From PGZG01 sp040235405 (GTDB lineage: Bacteria; Pseudomonadota; Gammaproteobacteria; Pseudomonadales; Alcanivoracaceae), in NCBI GenBank assembly GCA_040235405.1, contig JBECKT010000051.1, positions 9,755 through 73,754 of the forward strand: a stretch of 64,000 nucleotides of DNA, written 5' to 3'. The notes beneath the pieces are model-generated. The model saw nothing but the letters and a program-made list of their open reading frames with translations, had not been told where the DNA came from and did not search any database. A program made the translations under genes and the position numbers. Numbering within the stretch: position 1 is the stretch's first letter; each line of letters opens with the position of its first letter. This document shows positions 46,341-54,756 of this stretch, piece by piece.

Positions 46341-48271
46341 TATTTGCCTCCGCAGGGTGTCTGTTCATTGCTGTCGAGAAACGGTGCCTGCGGACACTGC
46401 ACATAACGCAGCCGGGTGCCGTGCGGGGCCAGCTGGTCGGCGCGCATCATTACCGGCGCATTGTTGATGCTGCCAAGCAGCTCACCGGCCTGATGCACGG
46501 ACAGAAACGAAATCATGTCATCCTGATCAATGCCGTCACCGGATACCCCAATGGCACCGACCAGTGTGCTGCCACGGTAGATCGGCACACTGCCGGGGAA
46601 AATCTGGGTGCCATTCGCCACCGGGTCGACATTGCCAGCGGATGTCACACGACTGATGGCGCTGCACCCCTCGGCGACATCAACACCACTCAGGCCGGCG
46701 GCAAAAGCAACATGACCAATAAGCTGGTTATAGACCAGATCCAGCTGCAGGCCGGTGGAGAACGGACTCCACTGCCCTTCCGGTTTCGATAAAGGTCCGG
46801 GCGGCGCACTGCGCAGACCATCCGGGAAATACGGCCGCGACAGATTACCGCCGGCGCGATCACTAAAAGCGTAGGCGCCATCGGCAAGCGCTGAAGGCAG
46901 ATCCAGAAAGGTGCGTAGCGCATCAACGTAATCACCGATATCAACACTGGTTGCCACGGTCGGCGCACCAGCGACCAGTACCGGGCCAAGATAATCCGCC
47001 GTCGGCAGCGCCTGTAACTCTGCGGCCGCCTGCGTGCCTGAATAAAATGCAGCAGTACGCGCCTTCTGCAACGACACATCAGTACCGAACAGTGGCGCAT
47101 CGCGGGTCCGCACCAGCCCCAGCACCACACCATTACGATCCACCACACTGATGCTGACCCGTGCCTGACTTCCAAGTGGCCGACGAATCTGGGCCCGGGC
47201 GCGACTGGCAATCAACAGCGCCTGATCCAGCACTGCAGTGACTTCAGTCTGGGTCAGCGCACCGGGGCCATCACTGGCGGCGACTGGCGGGAAGCGCGGC
47301 GTGTCGGTGGCATCTACCAACACGAAGGCATCGCGGCCGGGGAAAAAGTTTTCGGTATCGGCACGAATACCGGAACCGCTTTGGGTAAATGTCTGACCGG
47401 CGATAATGCCGCCACCGGCATTGAAGTAACCCGGCACACTAACCAGCGCACCGGTCAGACTGGCAAACGCCGGCACCGGCAGAGACCGGGTCTGCACCAT
47501 CGCCACGCTCATATCGCTGTAACGCAGCTGCTTGCCTTCAACGGTGATGCGTTCGGCACGACGGTCCGCCGGCGCCAGCAAACCGCGACTACCAGCCAGC
47601 GCCACCACTTCATCCAGTGACTGATCGCGATCAAACAGACTGTCATCGAAACTGTAGCGATCATCCACCACTACACCGATACCGCCGATAACGGTGCCAT
47701 CGCGATACAGCGGGAAGCCGCCCGGATCAGCGGACAACCCCAGCGGAGCATGCTTGGGGCCGTGGCTGCCATCGGTCACACGCACCGTCAGATCGGAACA
47801 GGCCAGCTGGGAGAACTGCACGCCAAACAGGGGCCCGGCCGGCTGATTGCGCTCGCCCGGATTGAAATGCTCCTGCACGATCTGGCTGGCGGTGCGTGAA
47901 CTGAAGGCATTGCCCTCGCTGGACAGATAAGCGCCGGTGACCGCCTTGCTGATCGCTGCCAAGGTGGCCGGAATAAAGCTGATATTTTCCAGACCGCCGC
48001 TGACCGGATAGGGCGATGCAATAGTTACCGCATCAACTGCGCCAACCATCTGATACACGGCCAGAATATTGCCAACCCGGTCAGACACGGCAATGGTAGC
48101 CGCGACGCCACGCTGATCCGCCTCCAGTGCAGCCGCTGCAATAATGCTTTCGACATCCGCAGCGGAGAGAAAGCTGGCCGGGCTGACACAGCTGCCATCA
48201 CAGCCGCCATTCGATAACGAATCGCCGCCACAACCGGCCAGCAGCAGACACAGCCCGATCAGCCGTTTCAC
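46340..48271 (-). CDS. Lipoprotein with two GlcG/HbpS-like domains
   Basis: A 643-residue lipoprotein (lipobox LLAGC near residue 14). Two similar halves are visible, each with a VSVVDRNG-like strand: ATIAVSDRVGNILAVYQM with a later VIGGIGVVVDD, and ARVSISVVDRNGVVLGLVRT with a later LVGAIGVSGDGIDQDD. These are GlcG/HbpS (DUF336) hallmarks; HbpS binds haem and iron. The +2 residue after the Cys is Gly, so outer-membrane sorting is expected. It starts at a GTG inside the GTGA overlap with the FHA-cytochrome gene. A scaffolding or haem-binding role in the electron conduit is inferred. Confidence 0.82.
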   Translation of the reverse strand: MKRLIGLCLLLAGCGGDSLSNGGCDGSCVSPASFLSAADVESIIAAAALEADQRGVAATIAVSDRVGNILAVYQMVGAVDAVTIASPYPVSGGLENISFIPATLAAISKAVTGAYLSSEGNAFSSRTASQIVQEHFNPGERNQPAGPLFGVQFSQLACSDLTVRVTDGSHGPKHAPLGLSADPGGFPLYRDGTVIGGIGVVVDDRYSFDDSLFDRDQSLDEVVALAGSRGLLAPADRRAERITVEGKQLRYSDMSVAMVQTRSLPVPAFASLTGALVSVPGYFNAGGGIIAGQTFTQSGSGIRADTENFFPGRDAFVLVDATDTPRFPPVAASDGPGALTQTEVTAVLDQALLIASRARAQIRRPLGSQARVSISVVDRNGVVLGLVRTRDAPLFGTDVSLQKARTAAFYSGTQAAAELQALPTADYLGPVLVAGAPTVATSVDIGDYVDALRTFLDLPSALADGAYAFSDRAGGNLSRPYFPDGLRSAPPGPLSKPEGQWSPFSTGLQLDLVYNQLIGHVAFAAGLSGVDVAEGCSAISRVTSAGNVDPVANGTQIFPGSVPIYRGSTLVGAIGVSGDGIDQDDMISFLSVHQAGELLGSINNAPVMMRADQLAPHGTRLRYVQCPQAPFLDSNEQTPCGGK

Positions 48272-49944
48272 GGCATCACCTCGGGCAGGTCGGCATGATC
48301 CAGTTCAAACTGGTGATAGTTGTGACAGCTGATGCAACCGGAAAGCAGCCCCTGCTTCTGCTGCTGGCCGACATGACATTCCTGACAGACGGCAATGTCC
48401 GGCATCAACACATCTGCAGTCTCCATGGACTCGTTGGCGGCATGGCAGTCGGCGCATTCGGTTTGGGTGTGACGAACATGGGGAAATTCGCCGGAGACAA
48501 ACCAGTTTTCATTCAGCCGTACCGGTTTGACAAACCACTGGGGCGGCTGCTCGCTGACCCTGTCCACTTCATGACAGCTGACACAGGCACGGCGCTCGAA
48601 CATATCCTCTGCCACCGCCTGACTCTTTTTTTCCACCCAGGCGACGCCTTCGCGCTGCAACTGGCTGAGGTTATCGCGCTGGCCCGGTCTTAATGCCCGG
48701 ATATCACCGGCGTCAGCGCGGTCCTGGATAAAGCGGCTGCTGTAGTACTCACGCAGATTAGCCAGCACCTGATCCGGCTTACCATGCGGCACGACCCGAT
48801 TCGGATCGACTGGATCAAACGCCAGGCCATGGCAGCGGGCACAGTGTTGCTCCATCTTCACCGGCGCCATGTTAATGCCGTCCAGTGCCATCTCATGGCA
48901 ACTGTCGCAACTCAGCACTTCCCAGTCGCCGTCATTATTCTTGATGCCTTCGACATCCAGATGCCCGGCGTGATCAAATTTCAGGTTGCTGTTATCGTGC
49001 AGGGATTCATCTACCGTCAGCCGCGGGCTCTGCAACCACTCGCGACTATCGTCCTGCCACTGCAGCATGCTCAGGCGGAACGCTGGATGATCGGCATGGA
49101 AGTCCGTTGCCTTGCCGACCTGTGGCTCACTGCCCATGCGCTGGTCAAGGCTGGCATGGCAATCGGCACAGAAGCGCTGATCCTCAAACACCATGCGCTG
49201 CTCGCCGTTATGTTCATGATGACAAGAGGCACAGCGCTCGCCATCAAACAGACCGGCATCCGGATGCCCTGCCGGCACATGCAAAGCGGTTTCTTCATGA
49301 CAGGCAACGCAGGTATCGTTGCTGACTTTCTCAAACGGTTTGGTGTGACAGGCCTGACAATCCTTGCCAATGGTGCTGTGCACCGAATGCAACTCGCCAC
49401 TCAACCACAGGCTGTCATCCGGCAACGGCGTATTACGCAGCACATTCTGAAATTCCGGCTTTAGCGTCACCAGTGCCGGCAACAACAGCGCTGCAACCAG
49501 CAACACAAGGAACAGCGCCCAGGCCCAGCGACGCGGACGCCAGAGCGTCAATGCATCCAGCCGGGTAACAAACTTCGCCGGATCAATCGACGGCGCTTCC
49601 TGTTGCTCCAGCACCTCCAGACTGAGCGCCAGATCAACACCGTCCGGCGCGGCAATCACGATCAGGCGATAGTCACCGATCAGGATCTGGTCACCGGTAT
49701 TCAGCACCGCCATCTTGCAGCTGCGACCATTTACCGTGATGCCGGTACTGGCCAGCGCACGAATCCGGAACTGACCGGCACTCAGGGAGATTTCCGCGTG
49801 CTGGTAGGCAACCCGGTCGCCGGGCAACAACAATTCCTGATCGGTACCACGACCTATGCTGAGCTGATCAACCGCCAGCTCTTCATCCTTGTAGCTTCGA
49901 TTCTGACCGCTGCCAGCGCCGAGACGGCGTATCAATACATACAT
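48268..49944 (-). CDS. FHA domain - membrane helix - decahaem cytochrome c fusion
   Basis: A 558-residue protein with three parts. Residues about 20-100 form an FHA phosphothreonine-binding domain (LSIGRG at 28-33, H49, VNGR at 71-74). A single membrane helix follows (about 139-161, after a basic WRPRRW stop-transfer-like segment). From residue 196 onwards there are ten CxxCH haem sites (CQACH, CVACH, CASCH, CADCH, CDSCH, CARCH, CVSCH, CADCH, CQECH, CISCH). FHA would lie in the cytoplasm and the haems in the periplasm. The FHA domain might bind a phosphorylated partner and so control assembly or electron flow. Its start lies four bases after the cytochrome b stop. Confidence 0.9.
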   Translation of the reverse strand: MYVLIRRLGAGSGQNRSYKDEELAVDQLSIGRGTDQELLLPGDRVAYQHAEISLSAGQFRIRALASTGITVNGRSCKMAVLNTGDQILIGDYRLIVIAAPDGVDLALSLEVLEQQEAPSIDPAKFVTRLDALTLWRPRRWAWALFLVLLVAALLLPALVTLKPEFQNVLRNTPLPDDSLWLSGELHSVHSTIGKDCQACHTKPFEKVSNDTCVACHEETALHVPAGHPDAGLFDGERCASCHHEHNGEQRMVFEDQRFCADCHASLDQRMGSEPQVGKATDFHADHPAFRLSMLQWQDDSREWLQSPRLTVDESLHDNSNLKFDHAGHLDVEGIKNNDGDWEVLSCDSCHEMALDGINMAPVKMEQHCARCHGLAFDPVDPNRVVPHGKPDQVLANLREYYSSRFIQDRADAGDIRALRPGQRDNLSQLQREGVAWVEKKSQAVAEDMFERRACVSCHEVDRVSEQPPQWFVKPVRLNENWFVSGEFPHVRHTQTECADCHAANESMETADVLMPDIAVCQECHVGQQQKQGLLSGCISCHNYHQFELDHADLPEVMP

Positions 49945-49948
49945 GGCA

Positions 49949-50839
49949 TCACCAGTAGAAGAACACGCTGACAATATGCGCCGTCAGCGTTGCCAGCAGT
50001 GCCAGCGTCAGCGGGATATGGCAGTACAACCAGATCTCCATCAGCCCCTGCAGACGGATATCTTTAAGTAACTGTTTCACCAGTCTGGCTTTACGCGAGA
50101 CCAGATCGATCAGCTCCTGCAGCAGCGCCGCTTCCTTGGGATCCGTGCTGCGTGACAGCAACCCGGTCAACTCATCCAGTAAGCGTTGCTGGTGCGAATT
50201 ACTGACCCGCTTCCAGCTCTTCTGCTTTTTCCTGACCTCGCTGATCATCATTCGCGAACGGTCACGCCCACCGAGTTGCTGCCAGACGCCACCGCCAACC
50301 TGAAACAATTGAATGGCGGAAATCACCATCCGGTCTGCCGGTGAGCCGAGACCTTCAACAATCAGACTGGCCTTGCGATCAATATCGGCAATCTCGCGGA
50401 AGATCAGATCGCGAGTCATGCCATCACGGTTGCGGGTAATACGATTCGGGTAACGCCAGTACACCCAGCCACCATAAAAGCCGCTGACGATAACCAGCAC
50501 CATCAACAGCCAGGCCAGTGTGTGAATGTTCAAACCAAACTGAAAGCCGCTATGCAGCGTGCCCACCACCAGCAGTGAACCGCCCAGGTAAACGTGCGCA
50601 GACAACCAACCCTTGACGCTGCCGATACGTGAGTAATAGGCGCGCTTGCGCACCCCGAACAGGGTCAGCCAGACAATCAGCAATGCGGCAATAGTGCCAA
50701 GGGTATAACCCAGCCAGGTACCGCCATTAGGCAACCCGATCGGTTCGTGCCAGACGTAGGCAACAACACTGGCCAGTACCAGCACCAGCGCAAACCAGAA
50801 CCAGAAGCCGCCACGGTGAGAGAGGAAAGAGCCGTGCAT
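49949..50839 (-). CDS. Membrane b-type dihaem cytochrome
   Basis: A 296-residue protein with four main membrane helices. His82 and His96 (SAHVYLGGSLLVVGTLHSG) are 14 apart, and so are His274 and His288 (YCHIPLTLALLATLTAHI), the His-x13-His spacing of bis-His haem b in four-helix cytochromes. Helices are at about 13-30, 41-60, 78-130 and 268-290. Between them lies a roughly 135-residue charged helical domain. The start at 50839 follows GGGAGG by seven bases; a TTG at 50845 is possible. It would take electrons from the flavo-Fe-S protein encoded two bases upstream and pass them to the periplasmic haems. Confidence 0.85.
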   Translation of the reverse strand: MHGSFLSHRGGFWFWFALVLVLASVVAYVWHEPIGLPNGGTWLGYTLGTIAALLIVWLTLFGVRKRAYYSRIGSVKGWLSAHVYLGGSLLVVGTLHSGFQFGLNIHTLAWLLMVLVIVSGFYGGWVYWRYPNRITRNRDGMTRDLIFREIADIDRKASLIVEGLGSPADRMVISAIQLFQVGGGVWQQLGGRDRSRMMISEVRKKQKSWKRVSNSHQQRLLDELTGLLSRSTDPKEAALLQELIDLVSRKARLVKQLLKDIRLQGLMEIWLYCHIPLTLALLATLTAHIVSVFFYW

Positions 50840-50841
50840 GC

Positions 50842-53223
50842 TCAATCCTCCCTGACCAGTTCAATAAACTGCTCCGGACTGATCCGCACCGCCGCGCCGG
50901 TCGGGCAGGCGCGCACACAGGCCGGGCCACCCTTGAGGTTGGCACACATGTCACACTTCACTGCTCGCTTCGGTGCGTCCTTGGCCTTGACCTTTTTGTG
51001 CTCGGCGCCGAACAGCACCCGGCTCCACAGCCCCGGCTGGGAACCACCGATCGGCGCCATCTGGATCACACCATAGGGGCAGTTGCTTTCACAGTTACCA
51101 CAGCCGATGCAGTTGTCGGCAATCACCACCTCGCCACTGGCATTACGACTGATCGCATCCGGCGGGCAATCTTTCATGCAATGCGGATGTTCGCAGTGAC
51201 GACAGGAAGTCGGCACATGGATTGAGGCATAGCTTGGCCCGGCCTCACGATTCAGCCGCGAGGTACCACCGTGGGTGGAAGCGCAGGCGGTCTCACAGTT
51301 ATCGCAACGCACGCACAGGGATTCGTCGATCAGCAACACATCGGTGGCTTCGCCCAGACCCTGACGCATCAGGAACGACAGCAGCTCACCACCTTCCGAG
51401 GAAGATTCCATGCTGGCATTGGCACGCAGCCGCGCCTGCAGCTGCGTCTGCACCTGCGCCTTCAGTTTCGGGTCTCGCTCCAGCAAGGCGAGGAACGGCT
51501 CGCTTTTCATGACCACGGTTTCGGTCGGCACCACGGCGCGTACCGAAGCGGTACGGCGGGAATTACCAAGCAACCCCATTTCACCGACATATTTGCCCGC
51601 CGGCACATAGGACAGCACCACCTCGCGGCCTTGCAGGTAACGGGAAACCGTCAGTGAACCACGCCGCACCAGATGCAGCTCGTCACCGCTCTCGCCTTCG
51701 GCGAACAGGACCTCGCCGGGAGCGTACTGACGCAGCTCTGCCGAGTTCACCAGATCGGCCAGATCCTCCAGATTGGCGTTCGGCGCAAACTGGGAATGAA
51801 TCGCACGCAGGATAAACACCTGATCAATCCGCCGCCGCACTTCATCCACCGACGACAGCAATCGCAACATGGTCCGGCGCGGGGTTTCCACCAGCACACA
51901 ATAGCGACCGGCATAAACCGTGGCATTACGACGCCGGCCGGAAATCAGGCCCATCTCGCCAAAGAACTGACCTTCGCCAATGGTAACCCGTTTGCCGGTC
52001 TGTTCATCAATCTCGACCTCCACCGAACCTTCCACGACTGAGTAGAACGAGTTGGTGTAGTCATTGCGAGAGAAGATCACCTCGCCCGCCTTCGGCATGT
52101 GCACTTCGCTTTCCAGAATCAGCTCACGGAAACGCAGGCTGTTGACGGGACCGAAACAGAGCACATTGTTTTTGATCTTCTCCAGCGTCTGCTCGACGTC
52201 CAGTCCGAATGGCAAGCCAGAGAACTTCTTTGCCAGCAAGCCATGATCCACCGGCTTGATATCGCGACCGAGAATATGCTCGATCACTTCATAACCCTGA
52301 TTCATGGCCTGCTTGATCAGCGGATAACCAGCCAATGCGCCGATCACATACAAGCCCGGCACATTCGATTCGTACTGATGAGTCAGTTCCGGCACCGCAT
52401 TGGTTGATTTATTGGGAAACTGGATGCCACAGGATTCGACAAAATCACGCGGCGGAATAGCGCCCAACCGGGCAATGATCCGATCCACTGGCACCTGCAC
52501 TTCACCTTCGCCGGTACTCAGCGACACCTGGGCCCGATGCTCACCATTACCCTGCACTTCAATACTACGCAGACTGCTGTTGAAAAATACCCTGATACGG
52601 CCGCGCTCAATGGCATCCTCAAGCAGGCTCAGGTTTCCTTCTTTGGCACGGGCAAATTCGTCGCGGCGATTGATCAGCGACACCTTGTTCTGGCGGGCCA
52701 GTGCCAGCGCGTTTTCAATCGCCGAATCCCCGGCGCCGACCACCATGATTTCTTCGTTCTGATATTCGTCCGGATCATCCAGCTGGTATTGCACAAATGG
52801 CTGGTCTTCACCCGGCACACCGAGCTTGCGTGGATTACCCTGCAGACCAATGGCCAGCACCACATGCTTTGCTCGCACGCTTTTGCCGCTGCGTGTCTGC
52901 AGCACGAAATCACCGCGTTGGCCACTGATGGCCGTGACATCAGCATTCCAGCCAACCTTGATGCCAAGTTTTTTGGCATTCTTCAGCCAGACGGCAAGGA
53001 TGTCCTCACGACTGCCAGCATCAAATGGCAGGCTGCTACGCAACGGCAGAAGGCCTGGCTCCGCCATGACGTGCTTGCCTTTCTGATAGCGCTGAATGGT
53101 ATTGGCCAGATGGGTCGTGCTTTCCAGCAACAGGTGCGACAACCCCAGTTCAGCGGCACGGCCAGCGGCGCTGAGGCCCGCCGGGCCGGAGCCGACAATA
53201 ACAACTTCAAAACGGTTTTCCAT
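50842..53223 (-). CDS. Flavoprotein - two cyclic-nucleotide-binding domains - four [4Fe-4S] fusion oxidoreductase
   Basis: A 793-residue, signal-less fusion, first gene of the conduit operon. Residues 1-325 are a thioredoxin-reductase-like FAD/NAD(P)H fold (GSGPAG at 11-16, VVGAGDSAIE at 161-170) that lacks the CxxC active site, as in YpdA-type enzymes. Residues about 360-475 and 485-600 are two cNMP-binding domains; their phosphate cassettes are FGEMGLISGRRRNATV and VGEMGLLGNSRRTASV. From 637 onwards four Cys sets (637/640/643/647, 674/677/682/686, 705/708/711/715, 757/760/769/773) match DmsB/HybA-type ferredoxins with four [4Fe-4S] clusters. It likely takes electrons from NAD(P)H and hands them to the adjacent cytochrome b. 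Confidence 0.9.
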   Translation of the reverse strand: MENRFEVVIVGSGPAGLSAAGRAAELGLSHLLLESTTHLANTIQRYQKGKHVMAEPGLLPLRSSLPFDAGSREDILAVWLKNAKKLGIKVGWNADVTAISGQRGDFVLQTRSGKSVRAKHVVLAIGLQGNPRKLGVPGEDQPFVQYQLDDPDEYQNEEIMVVGAGDSAIENALALARQNKVSLINRRDEFARAKEGNLSLLEDAIERGRIRVFFNSSLRSIEVQGNGEHRAQVSLSTGEGEVQVPVDRIIARLGAIPPRDFVESCGIQFPNKSTNAVPELTHQYESNVPGLYVIGALAGYPLIKQAMNQGYEVIEHILGRDIKPVDHGLLAKKFSGLPFGLDVEQTLEKIKNNVLCFGPVNSLRFRELILESEVHMPKAGEVIFSRNDYTNSFYSVVEGSVEVEIDEQTGKRVTIGEGQFFGEMGLISGRRRNATVYAGRYCVLVETPRRTMLRLLSSVDEVRRRIDQVFILRAIHSQFAPNANLEDLADLVNSAELRQYAPGEVLFAEGESGDELHLVRRGSLTVSRYLQGREVVLSYVPAGKYVGEMGLLGNSRRTASVRAVVPTETVVMKSEPFLALLERDPKLKAQVQTQLQARLRANASMESSSEGGELLSFLMRQGLGEATDVLLIDESLCVRCDNCETACASTHGGTSRLNREAGPSYASIHVPTSCRHCEHPHCMKDCPPDAISRNASGEVVIADNCIGCGNCESNCPYGVIQMAPIGGSQPGLWSRVLFGAEHKKVKAKDAPKRAVKCDMCANLKGGPACVRACPTGAAVRISPEQFIELVRED

Positions 53224-53506
53224 AAGTCCTTGCGGCCTTGTCCCTGATCCCCGTCACGCCGACGGCCGAGTACGAGGATGATAAGCGGTTACACCCCCTG
53301 TTCCCATGACGTTTTCCACCGAACCGGGGTTTCTTCTCAGTTAGCCGGAAACGGAATCCATCTGGTCAGCTGAATTACCTAAACGATTCCTAGGCCGACC
53401 TCGCCAATTTACTGTCGCTGTGATGCAAGACCCACATTTTGGGAGTAAAACGCACTACAAGGATGGGAACATAACAACCCGCACGCTTCACAGGGAGTGA
53501 TTCGTC
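53224..53506. promoter_or_regulatory. Divergent promoter region of the conduit operon and the coiled-coil protein
   Basis: This 283-base gap must hold promoters for the seven-gene minus-strand operon and for the plus-strand secreted protein. A possible operon -10 box, TATCAT on the minus strand, lies at 53278-53283 (48 bases before the start codon), with no good -35. A TGTGA half-site occurs near 53420. I see no FNR, NsrR or LexA palindrome. The plus-strand gene has GGGAG at 53492-53497. Confidence 0.3.
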
Positions 53507-54676
53507 ATGTTTCGTCATGGTGTGTTTGGTCTGCTACTCGTCAGCGGCTGCCTGGGAGCCTTCACATGCGTGGCAGCCGAGGCTGATTGCCGCGGTTCAG
53601 CCAAAGTGCCGACCCAAGAACAAAGTCGCCAGGTGCTACTGGCGCTGAGCGAAGCAGATCAGGGCAACCGGCGTTCGCTACTGGAACAGTATCTGGCCAA
53701 TCCGCCCACCAGAATCACTGCCGTGGAACAGGTAGCACTGAACCGCTCACGTCTGGCGCTGGCCGCCGACTACCTGACCGAATCCCGTTTTCCGGAAGCC
53801 CGCGAGCTGCTCAGCGCCATTGAGCTGGATAGCCCGATTGCCGTGCAGGCATCGCTGTTACTGGCCGAATCGTTCCGGCTGGAAGGGGATCATGCCCGCT
53901 CGGCGCAGTGGATGCTGCGCACCGGCCAGCGCTACGGCGCCGACCCGGATGCCCTGAAAAGTATGCTGGAGCAAGCCAATGAGCTGCGCTATCAGGGTGA
54001 ACAGCAACAGGCCTTTGCCCTCTACAATATGGTTCAGAGCCAGATTCTGAGTAATGCCGAACAGGTCGGCTCATTACGCAGCGAAGCTGACCGCCTGATT
54101 GCACAACTGCTGCGCACCCGTCTGGATGAAAGCCGCGCCGCCCAGAGCCAGATGCTCAAGCAGATGATCAATGACACCGACAGCAGCCTGCTGATGGACC
54201 TTGGCGCACTGGCACGTAGCACCGGGCTGCGCGAGTGCCTGGAAAAGCAGCAACGAAAAATCTCCGAAGCCGCGTTTGAGAATTCCGCCCAGCAGGCCCG
54301 AATCACCCCGTTCCTGACCATGCTCGACCGCGAGGAAGGCATGATGACGCGGCGGCTGGAGCAGCTTGGCGAGCCAACTCAGCCTGACCAGCAAGCCGAG
54401 CAAGAGGAAATCCGGCAGCAACTGGAAGCGCTGCGCAGTCGCCGTCAGGCCCTGCTTGATGAACAGCAACAGCTGCCCGGTGAGGCCGCCCGGGCGCACC
54501 GGGAAATTGCTGACAGGATTGCCGCACTGGATGAACAGAACGCGCAACGTCGCCAGCGGATCCGCGAGCAGCTCGACCTGGTCAGCAGCGAACTGATGAC
54601 CCGCTACCGTGAGCTGGCAGCAGAAAGCCAGTACGGCCGCGCCACCCTGCTGGCCGAGCGCCACAGCGGCGGCTGA
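53507..54676 (+). CDS. Secreted coiled-coil/TPR-like protein
   Basis: A 389-residue protein with a signal peptide (FGLLLVSGCLGAFTCVAA). The next ~170 residues are helical-repeat-like (ALNRSRLALAADYLTESRF, SARQW-type helix pairs), and residues about 215-370 contain long coiled-coil segments rich in Glu, Gln and Arg. No family is recognised. GGGAG precedes the ATG by nine bases. TTCGTCATG occurs twice in ten bases at the start, so ATG 53517 is possible but would break the signal peptide. It is divergent from the conduit operon, with no sign of a functional link beyond position. Confidence 0.7.
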   Translation: MFRHGVFGLLLVSGCLGAFTCVAAEADCRGSAKVPTQEQSRQVLLALSEADQGNRRSLLEQYLANPPTRITAVEQVALNRSRLALAADYLTESRFPEARELLSAIELDSPIAVQASLLLAESFRLEGDHARSAQWMLRTGQRYGADPDALKSMLEQANELRYQGEQQQAFALYNMVQSQILSNAEQVGSLRSEADRLIAQLLRTRLDESRAAQSQMLKQMINDTDSSLLMDLGALARSTGLRECLEKQQRKISEAAFENSAQQARITPFLTMLDREEGMMTRRLEQLGEPTQPDQQAEQEEIRQQLEALRSRRQALLDEQQQLPGEAARAHREIADRIAALDEQNAQRRQRIREQLDLVSSELMTRYRELAAESQYGRATLLAERHSGG

Positions 54677-54700
54677 GGTTTTTTAACGAATCACTTGCAT

Positions 54701-54720
54701 TACTGTTCATATGGACAGTA
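54701..54720. promoter_or_regulatory. LexA (SOS) operator upstream of imuA
   Basis: TACTGTTCATATGGACAGTA matches the gammaproteobacterial LexA box, with the CTGT-N8-ACAG core at 54703-54718 and palindromic arms. It lies between a TTGCAT (54695-54700) and a TAATCT (54719-54724) spaced by 18 bases, so LexA binding would cover the promoter. It ends 36 bases before the imuA start. Confidence 0.88.
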
Positions 54721-54756
54721 ATCTAGGCAGCACTGACCACTTGTACAGGTGCCGCC

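Noticed and set aside
53415..53445. A TGTGA...ACA pattern resembling a CRP site in the conduit-operon control region
   Set aside because: Only one half-site matches and the spacing is wrong, so it is not reported as an operator.
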